In this document: positions 23,317-35,468 of the stretch, one piece after another
How the letters are laid out: each line of letters starts with the position of its first letter
Numbering within the stretch: the stretch's first letter is position 1
NCBI RefSeq assembly: GCF_963678635.1
Contig: NC_087063.1
Span: 67,682,727-67,746,726, forward strand
Length of the DNA stretch: 64,000 bases
Reading direction: 5' to 3'
Origin: Symsagittifera roscoffensis
Lineage: Eukaryota; Xenacoelomorpha; Acoela; Convolutidae
The notes under the pieces: generated by a model
Seen by the model: only the letters and a program-made list of their open reading frames with translations
What the model was told of the DNA's origin: nothing
The model's database searches: none
Made by a program: the position numbers and the translations under genes

Positions 23317-23930
23317 AATCAGAACTATCCAAACAACAGATCAAGGAACAATTCATATAATAGATCGAATTATCACAGATCAAATGATAATTATCAAAAC
23401 AGATCACCAAATAATTCACAAAATCGAAACTCAAGTTACAATAAGAGATACAGAAATTATTCCCAGTCACCACATAGGAATAATAACCGTTACCCCGATT
23501 CCAAACATCGATACAGAAGTAACACACCAAAACATCAAAGACACATCAATCAAGCACAAACAAATGAAGAAAGAACTTCAGACCCCCCAGGTATTGATGA
23601 CACAGGAAGTAATGAAATACAATTAAATCACATTAATTGTGAATCAACGGATACTGAAAGTGATACAGATAATACCATCTCTGTAAATATGATAACAGCC
23701 AAAAACGACTATGAACCTATCATATACGAACAACCCTTTACTTCACATATATATGAAAATCAATTGGAACTTCTTCATAAATACTACATTGGACCCATTA
23801 ATAATAATACACAAACTACACAAGAAGTAAACGAAATTAACACGGTAATTGAACCTGATAAAAAAGATAAAACACAATTCTCAAAAACAAAGCATATTTA
23901 TCAAAATATACAAAAAGAACAACCAGATCT
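23317..23930 (+). pseudogene. gag tail and acidic linker into protease, copy 2
   Basis: Same reading frame as the preceding gag piece after one TGA at 23,314-23,316. Another ~90 residues of Asn/Arg/Ser-rich sequence are followed by an acidic Thr/Asp/Glu linker (CESTDTESDTDNT) and a helical stretch before the protease. Confidence 0.6.
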
Positions 23931-24210
23931 TGAAATTGATTTTTACATTGATTCAGGAGCAGAATCAAATATAATTAATATTCCCACATAGAATGAAATT
24001 AAAACATTGCATCCAAATGTGACACCTCTTGAAACATCTAGTAAATTAGCTATAGCACAAGGATCAACATTGGTAAATTATGGAAAAAATCAACTATTCC
24101 TTGTTCCCACAAGAACAATGGAACAAAACAAGATTTTGAACAAACCTTTTAAGCAAATATTTCAGATTACTGATATTAAGCACAACTTATTGGCAAACCA
24201 TTCATAACTA
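23931..24210 (+). pseudogene. Retropepsin-like aspartic protease, copy 2
   Basis: Contains FYIDSGAESNIINIP with the catalytic Asp codon at 23,950-23,952. A TAG at 23,989-23,991 breaks the frame shortly after, and the second half resumes at 24,007-24,207 (same register) with LFLVPTRTMEQNK. Corresponds to 4,870-5,373 in copy 1. Confidence 0.85.
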
Positions 24211-24837
24211 AATATATACCAACAATCAACATCTTAAATAATAAGATCCATATCAGAGAGTAAATATACAAAAACAAAAATTACAGCTCTAACATTCTTC
24301 CAAAGATTAAACAAACAACCAACATTTTTCTCAAAATTTTTTTCTATTTATAATCAAGAACGAAAACACCTGAAACCACTATCAGGAAATATATATAATT
24401 TCTCAATAAAACAAGTTCATCAATATAACAAAAGTCAAAATAAACAACAACTTTTCATGTCAGATTTCGAATTTGAACCTACTCATAAATTATTCAAAAT
24501 TACAATCTCATCCATAAAATACTTAAAAAATACGAATTCCGAAATTATTTCATCACACGTATATAACAATACACCATATCAAATAACATTACCCCCAGGA
24601 CTTTTAGGATATTGTGAAACAAATGCTACAATTTCACCTATAAATGAAGTAGCCTACCGAGTTAATAATATACTCCAATTATTAGATATTTGCCAATCAA
24701 CAATTCTTGACGAAGAATTATCTATAAATAACATAATAAGTAATGAAAAAAGAAAAACAGATTATTTCACAAAAACCCCATATTTTAAACCGACATTCAA
24801 TATAACAAATTACACAAAGAACAACAAAAATTTTTAA
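24211..24837 (+). pseudogene. Protease-RT linker, copy 2
   Basis: An open piece at 24,457-24,837 (MSDFEFEPTHKLFKITI...) has no known motif; its counterpart is 5,410-5,790 in copy 1. It ends in a one-base loss in a run of A near 24,815 relative to copy 1. Most likely part of the continuous pol polyprotein. Confidence 0.5.
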
Positions 24838-24839
24838 CA

Positions 24840-26407
24840 ATGTTTATTTTTCAACACTCACAAATCACACAAGATGAATTTGATAAATTAGCAAAACAAC
24901 TGTTAAAATATTCAACAGTCAACGCAACATCAAAACTTGACGTTGGAAAAATTAGTTCATCACTACACCTTCCATTAAAACCTGACGCAGTTTTCAAAAA
25001 ACAAAGAGCAAGTAAAGTACCGATTCATTTACACGACAAGGTAAATAGATTATTTGATATTTTAGAACAATACGAAATTATCTCACCAGTAAATAACGAA
25101 GAACAACCAAAAGGTAAAACCTTCATCAACCCTGTTATCATCCTAGCAAAAGGTGAATCACTAAAATAGTTTTAGACGCTAGATATCTCAATTCACTAAT
25201 TGACGAATCAAAATGCAATTGGCCTAATGAACCCATCAACAAAGATAAATGGTAAATTTTTCAAAACCGCAGATATGAAAAGTGCATATAATCAAATGCC
25301 ACTAGATGAACAATCACGACGTTTAACACAATTTGTTATTGGAAATCAACAATATGATTTTAATCGCTTTTTCTATGGAATATCCATAGGACCAGCAATT
25401 TTTTCAGCTTTCATGAGTAAAATTTTTAAACCATTAACACTCAAGAAAAATGCAATCACCTATTTAGATGACGTTTTTATGCAATCACAAACCAAAGAAG
25501 AAATGTTTACAGTTTTAGAACAATATCATAAAATACTTCAGAACGAAAATCTGAAAGCAGCCCCTGATAAATCACATTTCTTTTTAACACGCGTTAATTT
25601 TTCAGGACATAATATTGAACGAAACATCATCACTCCATTAAAATCACGCATTGATGCAATTCAAAAACTTCAACCACCTACAAACAAAAAGGAAATCCAA
25701 GAATTCCTTGGAATATTGAATTTCTTTAGTAAATATGTTTACAAAATGCAATTATACTTAAGACCTTTCTATAACATCCTCAGACAACAAAATAATTTTG
25801 AATGGACCACTGAACATCAAACACGATTTGAAGAAATTAAAAAGCTTTTGACAGAACAAATTTCAAACACAATTCCAGATCCAAATCAACCATTCTATGC
25901 AAGGTGCGTTGCTTCAAATTTTGGCATTGGCGCAGCATTGCTACAATCACATAGTGAAACAAATAAAATGAATCGTATATCAGCAAATTCACGACTATTT
26001 ACACAAGCAGAGCTACGACTCTCAACTCTAATGAGAGAATGTACAGCTATAATTTATACAATTACAGAATACGAGTTTCTGATACTTGGATCAAAACACC
26101 CAACAGTTCTATTTACAGATCACAAACCAATTATATTTCTCTTTACACAAAAATTAAATCCTAATCATAGAGTTTATAGATTTCAATTAATTCTAACGAA
26201 ATTCCCAAACTTACATATAGTTTGGACAGCAGGAAAAACCTTGCATTACCAGATACATTAAGTCGAAATACGCCACCTGAATTACTTACACGAAAAACTA
26301 CAGTTGAAATACCACAAAATATTAAAATCTATCTCGCAAATGATGAAACATCATCCGGATTAAAATGCAAATACGCAGTAAAAACTGACATTGATCAATC
26401 ACAATAA
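24840..26407 (+). pseudogene. pol: Reverse transcriptase and RNase H, copy 2
   Basis: Pieces 24,840-25,169, 25,200-26,261 and 26,222-26,407. The first gives the RT fingers (HLHDKVNRLFDILEQYEII, then FINPVIILAKGES). The second, 353 codons, has KTADMKSAYNQMPLDEQ, the FNRFFYGISIGPAIF block, YLDDV at 25,461-25,475, the thumb block IQEFLGILNFFSKYV, RNase H with FGIGAALLQS (the usual Asp before ASNFGIG is Val here), then TDHKPIIFLFTQKLN. It is the best-preserved pol segment in the window and closest to Ty3/gypsy RT. The frame breaks near 25,168 and 26,240 are single-base events. Confidence 0.93.
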
Positions 26408-27544
26408 ATAATCTTCAAAATTTTCCACTCTATTTAGATTGCCAAAATAATCACTACGAAGTTGATTTATTAGGCACATCTACTTTTAAACCAATTCCAT
26501 GCTCACAACACGCATACACAACACTTTATGAACATTGGATAGCTAAATTCGGACTACCAGAAAATATAGTCACAGATAACGGCAGAGAAATCATTAACAA
26601 CGAAATTATCACATTATGCCACCTATATAAAATCAAAGGTAAACCACGTACATCTCATGCACCTTGGACAAATGGTTTAGTCGAAGGTATGAATCGTTCA
26701 TTACAGGAATATCTCAGATGTATCATTAATGGAAATGATACACGATACACAGAATGGTCAGCAGATGTAAAACTATTTCCCTTATCATATAATTCACAAA
26801 TCACGACAACTTTAGGAATGTCACCATACGAAATGTTTTTTAATCAAAAGCCACGAAAACCAATTATGTTTACAGCAAATGCCCATAAAAATGCACAACG
26901 TTATTGCCAACCAAATAAAGATTCAATTTGTTACAACCTACCTTTACACACACATGATGAAGATCATTTTCATCATCCACAAATTCTTAAATTAGCCTCC
27001 GGCACACATACCGAATGGATATTAAATAGAGATAAAAAACACAAGGAAATTCACCAAAAAAACAATGAAATTGTTACAAAGGCAAAACATTAACAACCAA
27101 AATAACTCACGCTTTACGCCAGCCACAGATTTAAAAATTGGAACATTTGTCCTAATACCTAACCACAATACGCAAAAAGGAATCTCTAAAAAATTACAAT
27201 CTCTTCGAAATGGACCATACCAAATAATTGCCAAACCCACTGACGTAACATATAAACTCACAGATTCAACTAAAAAAGAAATTATTCAACATCGTAACAA
27301 TCTATTACCCTACTACCCAAAAGAATACGCATCACGCGAATTAACTCAGTTATATTCTTTTACAGGTTTAAAAGTTATTCAAAATCATACACATACAGGA
27401 CAAAAAACAAATGTACAGGACAACATTCATCATGAAAAACAAAATCAAAAACAAAACACAACTCAAAACAATACAAAAACACCAGACCCAAAAATACCTC
27501 AAAAAGAAAGAAAAAACAGGAAAATGATTTTCAGTAAAAATTAG
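26408..27544 (+). pseudogene. Integrase, N-terminally deleted, copy 2
   Basis: A deletion at ~26,509 joins the RNase H/integrase linker directly to the core after the first catalytic Asp; about 0.8 kb present in copy 1 (~7,473-8,290) is gone. Remaining: second Asp at 26,575-26,577 (VTDNGREI), Glu at 26,683-26,685 (GLVEGMNR), then 26,689-27,093 and, after a frameshift near 27,075, 27,065-27,544 with the GPYQII module and a Gln/Lys-rich tail. It lacks the zinc-binding region and one catalytic Asp, so it is dead. Confidence 0.9.
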
Positions 27545-27979
27545 AAAACATTTATCCCACAATCTAAAACATTAAAGAAAGTTGATTTTCAAAAACAACT
27601 TTGATTTTAAAATTAATAATTTTTACACCCCAAATCATTTTGAACTTTCATATTTTCAAGATAACATGCTGAAACATACGCAACAATTATAGTTCAAATT
27701 CAGCAAATAGGATTCATTCAAATCCGTTACCTTCTATATCTCTAACACAAACTTACTAGCCGATAGATATTAAAACTCCAGGCATATCTATAACTATAAC
27801 TTTACAAACTCCAGGTCAAAAATAAAGAACTCGCTAAAACTTGACAACTTAAATAAATACCAACATAATAATAAAACCCTCCCCTATCTAATAACGCAAA
27901 GATCAACAATATTTTACCAACTCAGACCTCAAAAACCCTCCAACCAAAAATGGCAAATTAGCCTAAAGTAAAAAAGGAC

Positions 27980-28440
27980 CATAATCATTTGGCCTAAAGT
28001 ACAAATATTTCAAAAATACCCCAAATCACCCAACAAATAAATATAAAGCAAAGAAGACCTCCCGAACACCATAAAATTAGCCTCCAACATTTTTTCACAA
28101 AACTCAACCCACATGTCAAAAAACCAATAAATAATCCGACCACACTTGAATCTCGCCTCAGACAACAAAAAATATTCGACGAACGAATCACTTCTTAAAT
28201 GCTTTTCTCTCAAACAGTCGATATCTTAAAAAATACAATTTTAAATCTTTTCATAAAATTTTTCATACTATTTAAACTTTTGCTCATATTTTATACTGAA
28301 ACTTTTGAAGCTTTAATAATCCTTTTGATAAACTTTTGCAATATTTTTTAAATTTTCTACTGCCTATTTGAAATGTATCTCCAACTTTCTCAAATTCTTG
28401 ACCACATTCGCAGGTACGATAATTTGAAGTCTATTTAATT
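27980..28440 (+). pseudogene. orfA relic, copy 2
   Basis: Aligned with 9,783-10,229. The polar N-terminal half and the Phe/Leu/Ile-rich membrane half are both recognisable, but several small indels and a TAA at ~28,195 (where copy 1 reads CAA) break the frame. Confidence 0.6.
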
Positions 28441-28669
28441 GATACGAACAATTTTTAGAAGAACAGATATTTTTTACTATTAGTAATCTTCATCTTATTT
28501 TCATCATCCCTAATAATGACAACGTGCAAATGTGTAGAAAAAACTAATAGTCACATTCGCCTTAGCAACAATCCTTTAAATTCTTTTCATCGAAGAATAT
28601 TACAATAAACATAAATTTTCCCACTAGAAAATATTAACCGGACACATTTAAAAAAATTGCTAACCAACA

Positions 28670-29734
28670 ATCACAAAATCAGTCTTCACCGACATTATCC
28701 CATGAAAACCCAGCCATACCCACAACTACCCAAAACCCCCAAACGTCTACACGAATTTCTTTTCAAGATAACACATACACTTTTGAGGAACGACACGCTC
28801 GCTTATCCGAACCACTAGAACCAGTTCAGCGAAAAGCATCCCTAAGTGAACCAACATATGATTTATACCCCACATTGACACAAGACTTAAATAGAGTAAG
28901 ACACATTAGTCAAAGTCAAAATACAGTTGAAATAAATAGACAAATTATACATCCACGAAGAAATAGAAATTTTCAAACCCCTAGAGTTCATTTTGATATA
29001 CCCCAATCACCGACACCAACTACTTCAGAACTTTCAAGTAGTAAATTGCGAGAAACTCCCACACTCCTTTCACAACATAGCACCTCAAGTATACCCTCAG
29101 ATTACTTAGGTTCAACACCGACATCTGAACAAATACGTGAAAATCCCTTTACCCCCCCCCAATCTCACCGCTCGACTACCATATTGGGCAACACACTCCT
29201 ATACACAAGGTGAACCAAACATAGTAAATGAACCAATAGAAATTTCTACAGATACAACACCATCATCGTTACCAGAAACATTATCACTCCCCTCAACATC
29301 ATCATTAAGTCAAATTTCACCGACGCTTTTCCCTTTAAATTTCCCAAACAACCTCGACGCTGGATATAGAGAACAATCATCATCAAATACCCCTTTACGG
29401 CTAGATTGGAATACATTAGTAGCACCTCCCCCATTATTTGGACAACATCAAGATAGTAACCGACTCCACAGTTGGGCACTCAATAGATTACAATATAGAC
29501 AAGATATCCACCCAAGATAATCGAGAACACAATATTCAAATACTTCAACAAAATAGTCTCCAATTAAAATTTGAAATCACAATCAAACTTAATAATATTG
29601 TTCAACATCCCTACCCATTAAATCCACCAAATATAACAGCTCAGTTGCTACCACCACCATTTATAACAACTGAAGTAATATATAAATACGATAGATATAC
29701 GAAAAACATAACATGGTTACATAACATTTTATAA
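28670..29734 (+). pseudogene. orfB: Pro/Ser/Thr-rich accessory frame before env, copy 2
   Basis: Open pieces 28,875-29,213, 29,137-29,520 and 29,438-29,734, upstream of the env signal peptide. The same composition and order as copy 1 are seen: TLTQDLNRVRHISQSQ, the VHFDIPQSPTP block, SLPETLSLPSTSSLSQIS, and the more ordered C-terminus. The first frame break falls at a run of nine C (29,152-29,160), a likely slippage site; another lies near 29,510. No signal peptide or known domain. Preservation of protein similarity despite independent frame breaks suggests it was coding in the ancestor. Confidence 0.55.
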
Positions 29735-29758
29735 CCCATACTCAGGATTATCATAGAC

Positions 29759-32376
29759 ATGTATAGTTTAAAAATATTAACATTTCAATACATCTTTTTT
29801 ATAATATTTTCCGACCAAAACACAAACCCTTCTCCTCGCACAGGACCCCAGGATTTATTAGTAACGGACTATGATTGTGAAGAAAACGAACAAAAAACAC
29901 TACACAAATATGCAATAAATCAAGTATCACAATGCGAAACAGAACCACAAGCTATAGAAACTACAAATGTAATAGCAACATTATATTCAAAAGCCCGAGC
30001 AACAACAGTCAAAGGATATAAATTTACAGCGACATTTTCCGAAAAGAAAGTACATTGTTCACAAGTTTCCATCGGAAATAAGAACCGACTTGATCACGAA
30101 CCATTTTACCAAAGTAATATAGAACGATTTTTACATCTAAATCCCGATGATTGTAAAAACTAATTACTCAGACTGAATGTCACAACAAATAAAAGCACAG
30201 ACAGAAAAATAGTAAACTTCCAAGTCTTTGCTGATTCTGTACATGAAGCAGAACTTGAAAGATAACAAGGAAATATTAAATTAGACGAAAAATACCCATA
30301 TAACGGCGCACACGGACGATTAACTTATGACATAAACGATAAACACTGGATAACACACATTGGAATAAATAAACCTTCAAACTGCAAAGCAGACACAAAA
30401 AATAAAGGATATCAAGAAAAAATGTTTTTTGATTGGAAAATACAAATTGAAAAAATACAGCTCACACGAGATTTAACCGATAACACCATGATCTATCAAG
30501 GAATTAGATTACCCTGCACAAATGATAAAGGTTTTTGTGACCCTACAAAAAGGACCCCAGCGACATTTGTTTATTTTCCCGAAGATACATGCACGACATT
30601 TCAAGTAGCAAAAATACACGCTCGAATGATAAAATTTCATGAAAAATATTTCATTGAATCAACTCCATACGAACAAGTGAACATATCTTGTAAACCAAGC
30701 ACTGATTTTAGAAATATTCATAATAAAGAAAATAAATTAACACGTTTTCAAGTCTATCAAGAAACAGAATTTATATGTAAATACAGAAATCCACTTTATA
30801 AGACACAATACTCTGAAATAGTTGTCGAATACGAAAAAAGTTTCAACATGTCCACTGGAAAAATAAAATTTGATCCTTATGCCACAAGTCATCCTGTTAA
30901 TGAAGGAACATCATACGTCCCAGTTAACTTTTATGAAAGCAAAGATCAACCTGGTGGAAAACTAAAACCATATGACAGTAAAAGCACACGTTTACAAGAA
31001 CTGTCACTAATGAATAGCACCTACTATGGTAATATTCATTATTATATCCACTTAGACATGAAATTGGACTACACAATAAGTAGAATTTTCAAATAAATGT
31101 CACTTTCTGAATTAGAAACACTTCATCAACTCTGCGAATTAGAAAGAACACAAATCCTACAATCACTCGCACTAGCAGTACTAAAAACCCTTTACGCAGG
31201 ATACTTATTATCAGGAAACAGATCAAATTTTCTAGATTACGAAGGAAACATTTTATGGTTTTATACTTGTACCAAAAAAGTATCACCATTATATGTTTTT
31301 GAAGGCAAACGTTGTTATAAAAGAATCCCCATATTCTATAAAAATAAAGTACATTTTGTCGACACACTTTCAAGACGAACATATTTTTGGGATACCGCGG
31401 TCCCATGTGGATCAGAAAATAGCCACAATGTAGTACAATTAAACCCTGACGAAGATAAATACTACCTACTTACACCGTATCCTACATTAATGCAACCACT
31501 CAAAAAGTTCTCACCCGAAAGTATCAGAGCTAATGCTCGTAACCCAAATATTGATTTACAATCAATTGGAATATATTCTAAATCTGATATCCAACACCAC
31601 ATTAGAACACAACAATTCCAAGAATTATTAACACAAATGGACACTATACAAAGACAATCAATTGACCAAAACTTACGCAAACTTGCCGAAACCGCAGGTT
31701 TTGCATACATTTATACACAAGACTATAGCGGATATTTTAAAGATATCAAAGATTTCATTTATTTAAACAGTAAAAATTATAGACCACAAGATATTTCACC
31801 TATAAATATTTTCAGTTTTGTCACCCTAAAAATTGAAATTCTCGCTTTTCTAGGATGGCCCTATTACATCTTAGAAAAAATTAACTATGTTTTACGCAAT
31901 GTTTAATTTTATAGGATTTCTTTTCTCTTTTTCAAAAAGAATCTATAACACATGCACCATACACACACAAGTAAACCGACAAGCAAGTGTAGCACGTATA
32001 CTATTTGCAGAATTTTTTGGAATTTTTTCATCATCAATTAATAAAATACTTCTAGATGCACAAATAAAGGAATATAACACAAAAATATCCACAAGACAAA
32101 ACACATACGAAGAAGAACATAATAATGTAAAAATAATACCTACTGCATCACAGATGCCACCCTTACCACAAAGCCATCCATTATCATTAGTTCCCCGCAA
32201 TTTTTGAAACCTAGCAATCACAAATAATCCAAATTCTAGACCAAAGACAACACAAAGTCCCATCCAACACATAATGAAACATCATTCACAAAATGATAAT
32301 ACATATAAACAAATTATCGAACAACCTCACACCACCACTTTTCAATCTCAAAATAATCATTTTTTTAGCCCACGAT
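29759..32376 (+). pseudogene. env: env: chuvirus-type membrane glycoprotein relic, copy 2
   Basis: The first piece (29,759-30,163) opens with a signal-peptide-like stretch, LTFQYIFFIIF, followed ~25 residues later by VTDYDCEENEQ. The YDC tripeptide near the mature N-terminus, followed by a CETEPQAIETTN-type Cys block, is characteristic of chuvirus-like glycoproteins in arthropod retroelements. Further pieces: 30,422-31,096 (many Cys; FPEDTCTTFQVAK), 31,097-31,906 in the same register after one TAA, and 31,887-32,207 with the membrane anchor (FNFIGFLFSF) and cytoplasmic tail. The end overlaps orfC by ATGA at ~32,373-32,376. Several stops and frameshifts between 30,160 and 30,420 and near 31,880 make it non-functional. 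Confidence 0.75.
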
Positions 32377-33785
32377 GAGCCGACAACTTGGATCCCTCCA
32401 TCGCTCAAATTACCACCCAGCCAACCTCCAAATTCAAATCCCAATAATCCCACTTTTTTTTCCCACCACCCGATTTTCCAATTATTAAAAAACCATCAAG
32501 CACGAATTCTGATATTAACTCAGATATTTCAGTTTTTCATACTATCTCACAATTTAATATGTAGAAACCCCCGATGAATTTGCAGACTCCGAACCATCTC
32601 CCTCTACCCATACCCAGACCAACTCCTCAGTTTTTTTCAAAACCCCCTTTTCAACCCATCCCGTCCAGTCATCCACTCACATCCGTTTCCACTCCTTCTT
32701 ATGCTTCCCAATTAACTCCAACCTATTCTCCACTTCATTCCGACAGATCATATAATAATTCCCCAGATACCCTCCAAATTTCCGAAGAACTTGATAATTT
32801 TATTACTCTACAACAATAATTAATACACCCCAACACCCTTACAATACATCAACTATCATCCACAATAACTCAAATCCACCTACCCCCACACCCTCCTCAG
32901 CTTACACTCCATCATTAGCTCAATCATCCACATCCACCGAAACATCTACCAGTACTCACCGATCTTATCGCACTTTTAAACGAAAATTTCCAAATCACCC
33001 ATTCCCAACCAAACCCGGAACAGCCCGCGAATATATCAATCACCCGGAACACACAAACACGAAAAATTTTCTTGAAATCACCTTACCCTCATTTCCGCAA
33101 TATACATTAAATACACCTACCATTGCTAACGAAACAGGCAATTTTGTTGATGAGCACGTTTTATAGCCAACACTTCATTGGACAGCTTATTATAATTATA
33201 CTAACACCCTTTGCCTACCATTTGCTAATACTACTGAAAGTATCGAGAAAAACAAAAACATATTATATAGACTCACCACATCATTAACACCTCGACAATT
33301 TACTTACGTTGGATATAAAAATTATTAAAAACATTCACCACACCCCGAGCTAACGATTTTTCAATAGAATACTACGATCATAATATCATCCGCCCTAACC
33401 AAGATCAATTTTTAGATGAAGATCGCTTCGCAAACCCGCAACTAACAGAAAAAATTTTCATTAAAACATCATACGTATTTACACTTAATATTTTTGATTG
33501 AAAGCATGATCATATTATTTCAGAAGCACTAGTTGATATTCAAGCAGATGAAAGCTTTTATGATAAATTTCAGTTATTTTCACTAACCTTTCACTTTCTT
33601 TCACCACAGGAACGCGATTTGCACTGTTCCCACAATCTAATGTTACGCACTAAGCAAACGCATACTTATACATATTATCGTTTTATACAAAATCTTTTTG
33701 ATTTACACACTCCATCGAGACAACCCCACCATCGTTTTCAGTTTTTTAATCAAAATACACGTCACCATTTTTTCTTAAATCATGT
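32373..33785 (+). pseudogene. orfC/D: post-env gene, truncated, copy 2
   Basis: Begins at the ATGA overlap with env. The Pro/Ser/Thr-rich half (pieces 32,293-32,577 and 32,574-32,819 in shifting frames) and the ordered half (to ~33,785) align with 14,157-15,550. The region that gives the stop at 15,051-15,053 in copy 1 reads on here (atattatatagactcacc), supporting one long gene. The 3' portion is deleted: homology jumps from the equivalent of ~15,550 to ~16,106 at position ~33,780. Confidence 0.5.
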
Positions 33786-35437
33786 AGTAAAATTCATAAC
33801 AAATCTAGTAATTTTATTTATAATTTATTTCCCCATGAAGCAGTAAAATTGAAATACGAAGAAAGTTTATAATTTTAAACTTCCGCAAAACGCAGTAAAA
33901 CTCAAATTCCATGCAATAAATTAATAAAATGAGAAAGCAGTACTAACCTTTTTAATATTTTCATTCAATCGCACAAGAATTCTATCCAAACTCGCACAGT
34001 TTGCCCACGAAGAAATGTTTAAATAATGATTTTAAGTTTCAAGCTTTCACTATCAATAAATCTAACACGCGATAACAAATTTCAATTTTTCCTTTAAACC
34101 AAATTAACCAACGCAGCTTACTAAACACCACAAATCATAAAATTACAGCATGACCAAGAAAAGAAAACCAACGGTAACCAAACGGGATTAACCCAGTTTA
34201 CAACTGGATAATTTATTTTTTTGAAGACTATTATAAAGTCTAAGAAAGAAATAATAAAACACAAAGAAGTCGCAAGACAAACCCAAACCAAAAACAATTT
34301 GATTTTTGAAAAAAGGACACAACTAAAGTAACATCAGAAAGACCAGAAAAAAAACCACCATAAAATGTTATCACATAACAGGAATTCTCAAAGAAACAGC
34401 ATGCAATCATACTCCCACTCCTGGCCTAACCCACCAGAGAAGGACGTCCTGAGCATGCTTACAGCCGGCCTAACCCACCGCGCTACACCCACGTTTTGTG
34501 ACCACATTTCATTTTTTAATAAGAGGTACTCAAGGGTGAGTAACTCTTCAAAATAACTGAACTAAAACAAAACGCTTTTGTGAAAACGACTAACTAAGAT
34601 CATGATTAAAAAACCAAATTAATAAAAAATTTTATAATGTAAATCATACTATGCAGTATATAGATCGTACACAACAACAAAGACAAAAAAATAAGCGATC
34701 CCATCACACTTGAACAAAAGAATGGCTAAACACAACCGACATGCCGTCCACAATCACGACTCAAAGGATTTAGAGTACGACTTGACCTCGCAGAAAAAGA
34801 CTTCATTGAAATAGACCAATGACCACCTCGATGCTCAAGTGTACGTACAGATCCGAGTTACAAGGCATCCCTTCCAAACACGATTTTCACGCCATTTCCA
34901 GACGAGGCTGCACACCAAACAGTTCTCTACTAATACAGAAAGACCTGATATAGCAGACCATTTTGAAATCGGATTGATTTCATTGGGGATCACCGTCGTT
35001 GTCGAGTGACAAAGTAACAATTTCCTATCCCTGATTCCAGCGTCCTGGAACGTTCTTCTTCAAGAGAAACCGGATAAGAAAATGATGTTCGCCAAATACC
35101 AACGTTCATCATCCATCCTTGAATTGAAGAAAAGAAAGATAGTTATAAAAAAAACTTGTAATTTTAGCACCAGAGCGATTTGAGTTTAACCTAGAAATTA
35201 GGTACCTCTCCTAGAGAACTTCAGCAGTCGCAATAAGCCAGTATACTCTAGATCTATTGAGCCTAGCAGAGACTAGTTAAACACCCTGAGACTAGTAGAT
35301 ATAAGAGTAAGATTAGGATCGGTATTAGACTAAGAAGTTGCACGAGTCTATCCGGCCGAAAATAAGATAGCGTGACGAGCAGACGGTGTACCCTATCCGA
35401 AATTACTCTATGAGTTAACCTCAAGGACCTAACTCAA
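33786..35437 (+). other. 3' non-coding region / presumed 3' LTR of copy 2
   Basis: Aligned with 16,106-17,715, same terminus. No coding signal. Contains an extra block at 34,834-35,083. Beyond 35,437 the minus-strand second gypsy element begins. Confidence 0.55.
34830..35087. mobile_element. ~250-bp insert in the 3' region of copy 2, possible short transposon
   Basis: Absent from copy 1, whose sequence is continuous around the site (~17,190-17,222). The insert is flanked by gatg at 34,830-34,833 and 35,084-35,087, a possible 4-bp target duplication. It is visibly richer in G+C than its surroundings. No terminal inverted repeats were recognised; it could also be sequence lost from copy 1. Confidence 0.35.
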
Positions 35438-35468
35438 TAACTGCCTATCATAATCCCTCAAAATTTAT

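Larger units (their letters stand above)
18778..35437 (+). mobile_element. Giant env-bearing Ty3/gypsy retroelement, copy 2
   Basis: Same orientation and gene order as copy 1. The shared part begins at ~18,943; the 165 bp before it cannot be compared because copy 1 is cut by the window edge. Internal losses relative to copy 1: about 0.8 kb across the RNase H/integrase linker and first catalytic Asp (junction ~26,509), about 0.55 kb of orfD (junction ~33,780), and ~125 bp in the 3' region. It has an extra ~250-bp block at 34,834-35,083. It lacks the fold-back palindromes of copy 1 and preserves more of the leader, RT and env frames. Confidence 0.92.
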
